Positions 5,367 through 9,748 of a stretch of DNA of 9,748 bases are shown here, piece after piece (the stretch's first letter is position 1; each line of letters begins with the position of its first letter). The DNA is from UBA8337 sp965658615 (GTDB lineage Bacteria > Pseudomonadota > Alphaproteobacteria > RS24): contig CBFHSX010000051.1 in NCBI GenBank assembly GCA_965658615.1, positions 1-9,748 on the forward strand, written 5' to 3'. The notes under the pieces are model-generated. The model did not search any database and had not been told where the DNA came from. It worked only from the letters and a program-made list of their open reading frames with translations. The position numbers and the translations under genes were made by a program.

Positions 5367-7322
5367 CGGCGTCACAATATTAAAATCATTGGCGAATGTG
5401 TCGAGCCGGCCGAAGACTTTCATCAGCGCCAACGGATTGCCGCCGAGCTTCACATTGCCTTTGACGATTTCCTTCGGAAAGCTGGTCGCGCCCAGTGCCA
5501 CTTGGTTGAACAGATCGCGGGTTAATGTCAGTGTCGCGTCAGCATTGGCGTCTTGCTTGTTCGGGATATTGTTCAACACGCTATTGTCGAGGGACAACAC
5601 GAATTGCTCTTTCGTGTCGGTAAAATCGAGATTGATTTTCACCTCCAAATCATCGGCCCCTTCCGGGTTGAAGCGTACGGCCATAAAATCGAGGAACATG
5701 GCGGTCGGCACATTCGACACCATATCCGGGCTGGCTGTGCGCGCGCCACCTGCCACATCGACACCGGCGCGTAATTCTTTTGCGCCGGTCAGATAGAAAT
5801 TACGCCACGGGCCGCTTTCGGCCTGATAGCCCATTTGCTCATAAGCATCGGCCAGCAGCGCGCGGGCTTCTTCTTTTGTCGGATAGGCAAAGACGTAATG
5901 GTTCAGCAATTCAGCCGCCCAGCGATAATCGCCTTTTTTCATCGCGTGCTTGGCGTGTTGCATCAGCCCGTCCGGCCCGCCTGCGAGATGCATATAATTG
6001 CGCGCCCGACGCTCCGGGGTCAGCGGGTTCAAATTGGCCGGCACGCCGTCAAAATAACCGAGATAGAAATTATACACGGCGCGCACATTATGGCTCACCG
6101 TGCCGTAATAATCGCGGTTGTAAAACTCCTGCGCCAATGAGGGCGGCAGGTCGAGCATGTTGGAAATCTCGGTCGCCGTATAGCCATGGTTCATCAGCCG
6201 CACGGTTTGGTCGTGCATGAAGCGATACATATCGCGCTGCTTGGCGATGTAATCATAACCGGCATCGCGGCCCCAACGCGGCCAGTGATGTGAGCCGAAA
6301 ACCAGCTCCATGCGGTCACCGAACAGCTCCAGCATATCGGTCAAATGGCGAGACCAAATAAGCGCGTCGCGGGTTTTGGCACCGCGCGGCGTATACAGAT
6401 TATGCATCACGCCATTAACCTCTTCGGCCACGCATAGCGCTTTGAATTGCGGCAGATAGAAAACAAATTCGGCCGGTGCTTCTGCGCCCGGCGTCAATTG
6501 AAATTCAATCTCCACCCCGTCCAGCACCAGCTTCTGGCCGGTGGCAGTAATGATATCGGTCGGCTTGAGCAGGGTGATGGACCCGAAAGCCACACCCTTG
6601 CCCAGCCCGCTATCGATCGAGCCCTGCGGCGTGCGTGGAATGAGATTGCCGAACATATAACCGGCACGGCGGCTCATCACATTTCCGGCGATCACATTCT
6701 CGCTGGTCACTTCCTTGACGAAATGCTCCGGCGCGACAAACCGGATGCGACCTGAATTGAGGTCGTCCTCATTGGCCAGCGCGCGAATACCGGCGAAATG
6801 GTCGGCATGGCTATGCGTCGCCAATATGGCTTTGACCGGCAGCTCGCCGAAATGACTGTCGACCAGCGCCTTAGCGGCCTGCATGGTCTCGGTAGCCGTC
6901 AAAGGGTCGACGACAATCCAGCCGCTTTCACCGCGAATGAACGTCACATTAGCGAGGTCATAGCCGCGCACCTGATAAATGCCCTGCTTCACCTCAAACA
7001 AGCCGTGAACGGCGTTGAGTTGTGCTTGCCGCCAAAGACTGGGGTTCACCGTATCAGGGCGTGCGCCGTCGAGATAATCCAAACCGGTCATATCCCAAAC
7101 CACGCGACCCTCGGCATTTTTAATCACCAGACTGTCCGGCTTGGCCAGCAGGCCGCGCGTCGCCAGCTTAAAATCTTCCGTATTCTCAAACGGCAAGCGC
7201 TTAATGACTTTTTCATGCGCCGCGCGGGTTGCATCCGTCGCAGCTTTTTGCGCAAAATCGCCCGCATTAGATGATGTCGCTGCCAGCCCTGCGGCCAACA
7301 CGAATGTCAATATTGATTTCAT
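5364..7322 (-). CDS. Secreted SdsA-type alkylsulfatase (metallo-beta-lactamase fold)
   Basis: Predicted to hydrolyse primary alkyl sulfates such as dodecyl sulfate to alcohol and sulfate using two zinc ions, in the periplasm. The 652-residue protein opens with a Sec signal peptide (hydrophobic core about 4-15, likely cleavage after SNA at 18-20). The metallo-beta-lactamase domain carries THSHADHF with H170, H172, D174 and H175; further probable metal ligands are E281 (TPGAEAPAE), E300 (VAEE) and H345 (SHHWPRWG). HNLYTPRGA (307-315) is a family hallmark. A helical dimerisation domain follows (about 385-520), then an SCP2-like C-terminal domain that binds the alkyl chain (about 530-652). Length fits SdsA1 and YjcS relatives. 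A purine-rich AGGGGGGA site lies about 5 nt before the ATG. The gene starts 16 nt after the FMO stop, so the two are probably co-transcribed. The family call is firm; natural substrate and linear-chain preference are inferred. Confidence 0.93.
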   Translation of the reverse strand: MKSILTFVLAAGLAATSSNAGDFAQKAATDATRAAHEKVIKRLPFENTEDFKLATRGLLAKPDSLVIKNAEGRVVWDMTGLDYLDGARPDTVNPSLWRQAQLNAVHGLFEVKQGIYQVRGYDLANVTFIRGESGWIVVDPLTATETMQAAKALVDSHFGELPVKAILATHSHADHFAGIRALANEDDLNSGRIRFVAPEHFVKEVTSENVIAGNVMSRRAGYMFGNLIPRTPQGSIDSGLGKGVAFGSITLLKPTDIITATGQKLVLDGVEIEFQLTPGAEAPAEFVFYLPQFKALCVAEEVNGVMHNLYTPRGAKTRDALIWSRHLTDMLELFGDRMELVFGSHHWPRWGRDAGYDYIAKQRDMYRFMHDQTVRLMNHGYTATEISNMLDLPPSLAQEFYNRDYYGTVSHNVRAVYNFYLGYFDGVPANLNPLTPERRARNYMHLAGGPDGLMQHAKHAMKKGDYRWAAELLNHYVFAYPTKEEARALLADAYEQMGYQAESGPWRNFYLTGAKELRAGVDVAGGARTASPDMVSNVPTAMFLDFMAVRFNPEGADDLEVKINLDFTDTKEQFVLSLDNSVLNNIPNKQDANADATLTLTRDLFNQVALGATSFPKEIVKGNVKLGGNPLALMKVFGRLDTFANDFNIVTP

Positions 7323-7338
7323 AATCCCCCCTATGCGC

Positions 7339-8652
7339 CTAGGCGATCCACTGCCCGCGCAACTCCTTCTTAAGTGATTTTACATAGTGACCAAAGTCGA
7401 TTTGAATCGTGTGCCGCTCGCTATCATAATAATGACCGAGATAAGTTTTCTCATCGGCGATAATCTGGGCTTGCATGGCCGCGTCATCCGGCATTTCATA
7501 TTTGCCGGCCAGCACGCTGGCGATGAATTTAGATTGCTGTTCAGCCAGATTGACCAGAGTCGGCAAGGGTTGGGCCAAGCCGACAAAAAACAGATTGCGC
7601 CAGCCCGGCTTCACCATACGGCGATAGAGCGGAAATTTATTATCGACGACAGCAAGCTCGTTTTGTTGCAGGAACGGGAATGAAATCCGATAGCCGGTGG
7701 CCCAAATAATCACATCGATCTTTTCGTGACTGCCATCGGTAAAGCGCACGCCATCGCCGGCCAATCTATCGAGGCCCGGCTTGACCGTAATATCGCCGCA
7801 GCCGAGCCGCGTCAAAAATTCACCCGACACTGAGGGGTGCGCCGTCAGCACTTCATGGTCGGGCTTGGGCAGGCCATAATTCTCAGGCCGTCCAATGGCT
7901 TTGGTGATGACCTTTTGACCGAGCCAGCGGCCAAGGCTTTGCGGCATCCAAGGCGGCATGACCGATTTATCTGCCGGTTCGCCATTCAGATATTTCGGCA
8001 GCACCCAGACGCCACGCCGCGCCGAGACAAAGCATTTCGCCGCAATCGGGCGTTGCGCGACTTCCGAGGCAATATCCATGGCGCTATTGCCGACGCCGAC
8101 CACCAGCACATTTTTGCCGCGCAAATCATGCGGCTCAAACGGCGAGTCATAGCTATGCGAATGCATTTGGATGCCGTCAAAATCATCGCCATATTCGCTC
8201 GGCGTTTTGGCATCCCAATGGTGCCCATTGGCCACCACCAGCGCCCCATATCGGCGCGTCTCACCGGTGCTCAACTCGACCTGCCACATGCCGTCATCAT
8301 CGCGCCGCGCATTGGTGACGCCGGTGTTGAAGCTGATAGTGTCGCGCAGGCCGAAATGGTCGACATAGTCATTGAAATATTGCAAGAGCTGCGTGTGATG
8401 CGGGAAATCCGGCCAATCATCGGGCACCGGGAGATCGTCAAAAGCGAGACGATATTTCGAGGTATCGATATGCAGACTTTGATAGCAGGCCGACATGCCA
8501 TTGGGGTTTTTGTGATACCAATTACCGCCAATATTGTCCGACATTTCAAACTGATCGTAAGGAATGCCGAAATCCTTCAGCCGCTTGGCCGTGGTGAAGC
8601 CCGAGCAGCCGGCGCCGATAATACAGACCTTACTGTTTTCCGGTAATTTCAT
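7339..8652 (-). CDS. Flavin-containing monooxygenase (class B FMO)
   Basis: Predicted to use FAD, NADPH and O2 to insert one oxygen into a nitrogen, sulfur or ketone substrate. The 437-residue protein has FAD fingerprint GAGCSG (13-18), GGNW (42-45), NADPH fingerprint GVGNSA (186-191) and the late ATGY motif. The class signature is F158-x-G-x3-H164-x3-Y168; Tyr at the end fits FMOs, whereas Baeyer-Villiger enzymes normally have Trp. The open frame extends 15 codons further to a TTG at 8697, but I chose ATG at 8652 because AGGGGAGAGG lies directly upstream and the FAD motif then sits at a normal distance from the N-terminus. It lies between the GST gene (90 nt upstream) and the alkylsulfatase gene (16 nt downstream). 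There is no signal peptide, so it acts in the cytosol. The substrate is unknown. Confidence 0.9.
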   Translation of the reverse strand: MKLPENSKVCIIGAGCSGFTTAKRLKDFGIPYDQFEMSDNIGGNWYHKNPNGMSACYQSLHIDTSKYRLAFDDLPVPDDWPDFPHHTQLLQYFNDYVDHFGLRDTISFNTGVTNARRDDDGMWQVELSTGETRRYGALVVANGHHWDAKTPSEYGDDFDGIQMHSHSYDSPFEPHDLRGKNVLVVGVGNSAMDIASEVAQRPIAAKCFVSARRGVWVLPKYLNGEPADKSVMPPWMPQSLGRWLGQKVITKAIGRPENYGLPKPDHEVLTAHPSVSGEFLTRLGCGDITVKPGLDRLAGDGVRFTDGSHEKIDVIIWATGYRISFPFLQQNELAVVDNKFPLYRRMVKPGWRNLFFVGLAQPLPTLVNLAEQQSKFIASVLAGKYEMPDDAAMQAQIIADEKTYLGHYYDSERHTIQIDFGHYVKSLKKELRGQWIA

Positions 8653-8702
8653 CTGCCTCTCCCCTTTGGCACATATGATAATCATAAGCCGCCGCAAAGG
8701 GG
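8650..8702 (-). promoter_or_regulatory. Inverted repeat in FMO leader covering the Shine-Dalgarno
   Basis: On the minus strand CCCCTTTG (8702-8695) is perfectly complementary to CAAAGGGG (8668-8661), the 5' half of the FMO ribosome binding site. Between the arms lies a 13-bp palindrome TATGATTATCATA (8686-8674) that could fold as a small inner hairpin or act as a DNA operator. In RNA the 8-bp stem would hide GGGG, while a secondary AGAGG 3 nt before the ATG stays unpaired. Either translational control or a repressor site is possible. It matches no riboswitch class I know. Confidence 0.4.
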
Positions 8703-8742
8703 AAGCGCGGCATTGCGTCCTAAGGCGAATTTAAAAGGCCAA

Positions 8743-9369
8743 TTAAGCAGGAAATGTATGTTCGGTCTCGGCCGCCAGCCAAAGCTCATATTTACCCATC
8801 ACGGCGGTGAAGCCGGGCCAGTCGAGAAAGCGCGCCACATAGGCCCGCACAAGCGGCAGGCCCATTTGCGTGTCGAACCACTCCATATCGGCGATGCGAA
8901 ACTGGCGGATGAAGGGCAAAATGGCGATATCGGTATAGCCGGGCGCGCTCCCGGCCAGCCAATCGGCTTGCAGTTTTTCTTCCAGCTCTTTCAAAATCTC
9001 ATAACACGCGGCGCGGTGCGTTAACGCATCGGCGTCTTCATAGCGTGTCGCATATTTATAGCGGTCGAGATGGTGTTTGAAATCGCCGTCGAACAGATCA
9101 ATCAAAGCGTCGTCTTTATGCGCCAGCCAGCCCTGCGGGTCGTTTTGCGCCAGCGCCCAATCCATCACATCGCGGCTTTCATCAATCACCGTGCCGTCGG
9201 GCAATTGCAGCACGGGCACAGTGCCCTTGGGCGATAATGCGAGCATATGGTCGGGCTTGTCGCGCAGCACAATCTCGCGCAAGCGCACGCGCCGGCCGGC
9301 CACGGCAATGGCCATGCGGGCGCGCATCGCATAGGGGCAGCGGCGGAAGCTGTAAAGCAGCGGCGTCAT
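8743..9369 (-). CDS. Glutathione S-transferase family protein
   Basis: A 208-residue cytosolic GST-fold protein. The N-terminal thioredoxin-like domain (about 1-75) has the CPYAMRAR motif at 11-18, with Cys11 the likely glutathione-reactive residue, the cis-proline in GTVPVLQL (P52), and the DES gamma-glutamyl-binding motif (63-65). The helical C-terminal domain (about 85-205) carries GYTDIAILPFIRQF, the N-capping box region of GSTs. A cysteine rather than serine or tyrosine at the active site suggests thiol transfer or deglutathionylation (omega/beta-like) rather than classical conjugation. This is inference, as is any detoxification role beside the FMO and alkylsulfatase. Its ATG overlaps the trhO stop as ATGA, and no strong Shine-Dalgarno precedes it, so translation is probably coupled to trhO. 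Confidence 0.9.
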   Translation of the reverse strand: MTPLLYSFRRCPYAMRARMAIAVAGRRVRLREIVLRDKPDHMLALSPKGTVPVLQLPDGTVIDESRDVMDWALAQNDPQGWLAHKDDALIDLFDGDFKHHLDRYKYATRYEDADALTHRAACYEILKELEEKLQADWLAGSAPGYTDIAILPFIRQFRIADMEWFDTQMGLPLVRAYVARFLDWPGFTAVMGKYELWLAAETEHTFPA

Positions 9370-9748
9370 TTTTTCTGCCCGATATGCGCTTCGCCGCGGC
9401 TTTCGGCGAGGCGCATTTGCTTTTGCCGCTCACGAAAGCGCGTGCGGTCGGCCTCGCTGCGCGTCTCAATGCAATGCAGGCACGAGACGCCCGGCTCGTA
9501 AGAATTCAGCTGTTTATCTTCCGCCGCCAACGGCATACGGCAGGCATGGCACATATCATAATCGCCCTCTTCCAGCCCGTGCCGCACCGAGACGCGCTCA
9601 TCAAAGACGAAGCAATCGCCCTGCCATTTGCTGTCTTCGGCGTCGACGGTTTCGAGATATTTCAGAATGCCGCCTTGCAGATGGAAGATGTTTTCATAGC
9701 CCTGCCCGACCAGATAGGCGGTGGATTTCTCGCAGCGAATACCGCCGG
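9366..9748 (-). CDS. trhO: tRNA uridine(34) hydroxylase TrhO (C-terminal part)
   Basis: This is the 3' part of a gene running off the right edge; 126 residues are visible, while the family is about 300-350. TrhO (formerly YceA) hydroxylates wobble uridine 34 of tRNAs in an oxygen-dependent way, the first step toward 5-methoxy- or 5-oxyacetic-uridine. The visible part starts at GGIRCEKSTAYL, the end of the rhodanese active-site loop; the catalytic Cys of CxGGIRC lies just outside the window. It continues through GGILKYLE to a four-cysteine C-terminal motif CHAC...CLHC that may bind a metal. The tail is highly charged (RFRERQKQMRLAESRGE). The stop overlaps the GST start by 4 nt. The family is recognised with confidence; operon membership follows from the overlap. 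Confidence 0.93.
   Translation of the reverse strand, partial: GGIRCEKSTAYLVGQGYENIFHLQGGILKYLETVDAEDSKWQGDCFVFDERVSVRHGLEEGDYDMCHACRMPLAAEDKQLNSYEPGVSCLHCIETRSEADRTRFRERQKQMRLAESRGEAHIGQKK

Noticed and set aside
7837..8646. Plus-strand open frame of 269 codons opposite the FMO gene.
   Set aside because: It is the antisense shadow of a well-supported FMO coding sequence; its translation shows no known domain and it has no ribosome binding site.
8653..8697. N-terminal extension of the FMO frame to a TTG at 8697.
   Set aside because: The ATG at 8652 has a strong Shine-Dalgarno directly upstream and gives a normal distance to the FAD motif; the extension would encode the Shine-Dalgarno and the dyad as protein.

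Overview
This window looks like chromosomal DNA of an alphaproteobacterium. The tRNA-Tyr, tRNA-Gly, tuf order with rlmB diverging from it is typical of that class, and the EF-Tu sequence, both tRNAs (each with an encoded CCA) and the clear Shine-Dalgarno sites agree. The genus cannot be fixed from sequence alone. Alkylsulfatase, flavin monooxygenase and thiolase genes suggest a surfactant- or lipid-using, possibly aquatic, organism.

Layout: (1) 1-1445, minus strand, a translation cluster: tRNA-Tyr(GUA), tRNA-Gly(UCC) and EF-Tu, whose last dozen or so residues lie beyond the window's left edge. (2) 1603-2388, plus strand, rlmB (23S rRNA Gm2251 methyltransferase), convergent with a small tandem-CDGSH iron-sulfur protein gene (2401-2640, minus). 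(3) 2698-2733, a textbook intrinsic terminator ending a thiolase gene (2755-3930, minus). The thiolase is divergent from a PA1024-like FMN-dependent NADH:quinone reductase gene (4062-5036, plus), a family usually annotated as nitronate monooxygenase. (4) 5037-5363, a gene-free stretch packed with hairpins, including two diverged copies of a two-hairpin repeat whose stems differ by compensatory changes. (5) 5364-9748, minus strand, a probable operon read right to left: TrhO-type tRNA hydroxylase (3' part only), glutathione S-transferase (ATGA overlap with trhO), a flavin-containing monooxygenase and a secreted SdsA-type alkylsulfatase.

How the genes may work together: the alkylsulfatase would cleave alkyl sulfate esters in the periplasm to alcohol and sulfate. 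The FMO just upstream could oxygenate a sulfur- or nitrogen-containing substrate, and the GST could deal with electrophiles or peroxides. The thiolase would feed beta-oxidation products to acetyl-CoA. These links are inferred from position.

The least ordinary parts are non-coding: the covarying repeat pair at 5185-5366, whose second copy supplies the stop codon of the alkylsulfatase gene, and an inverted repeat in the FMO leader that could mask its ribosome binding site. I found no phage, CRISPR, transposase or defence genes.
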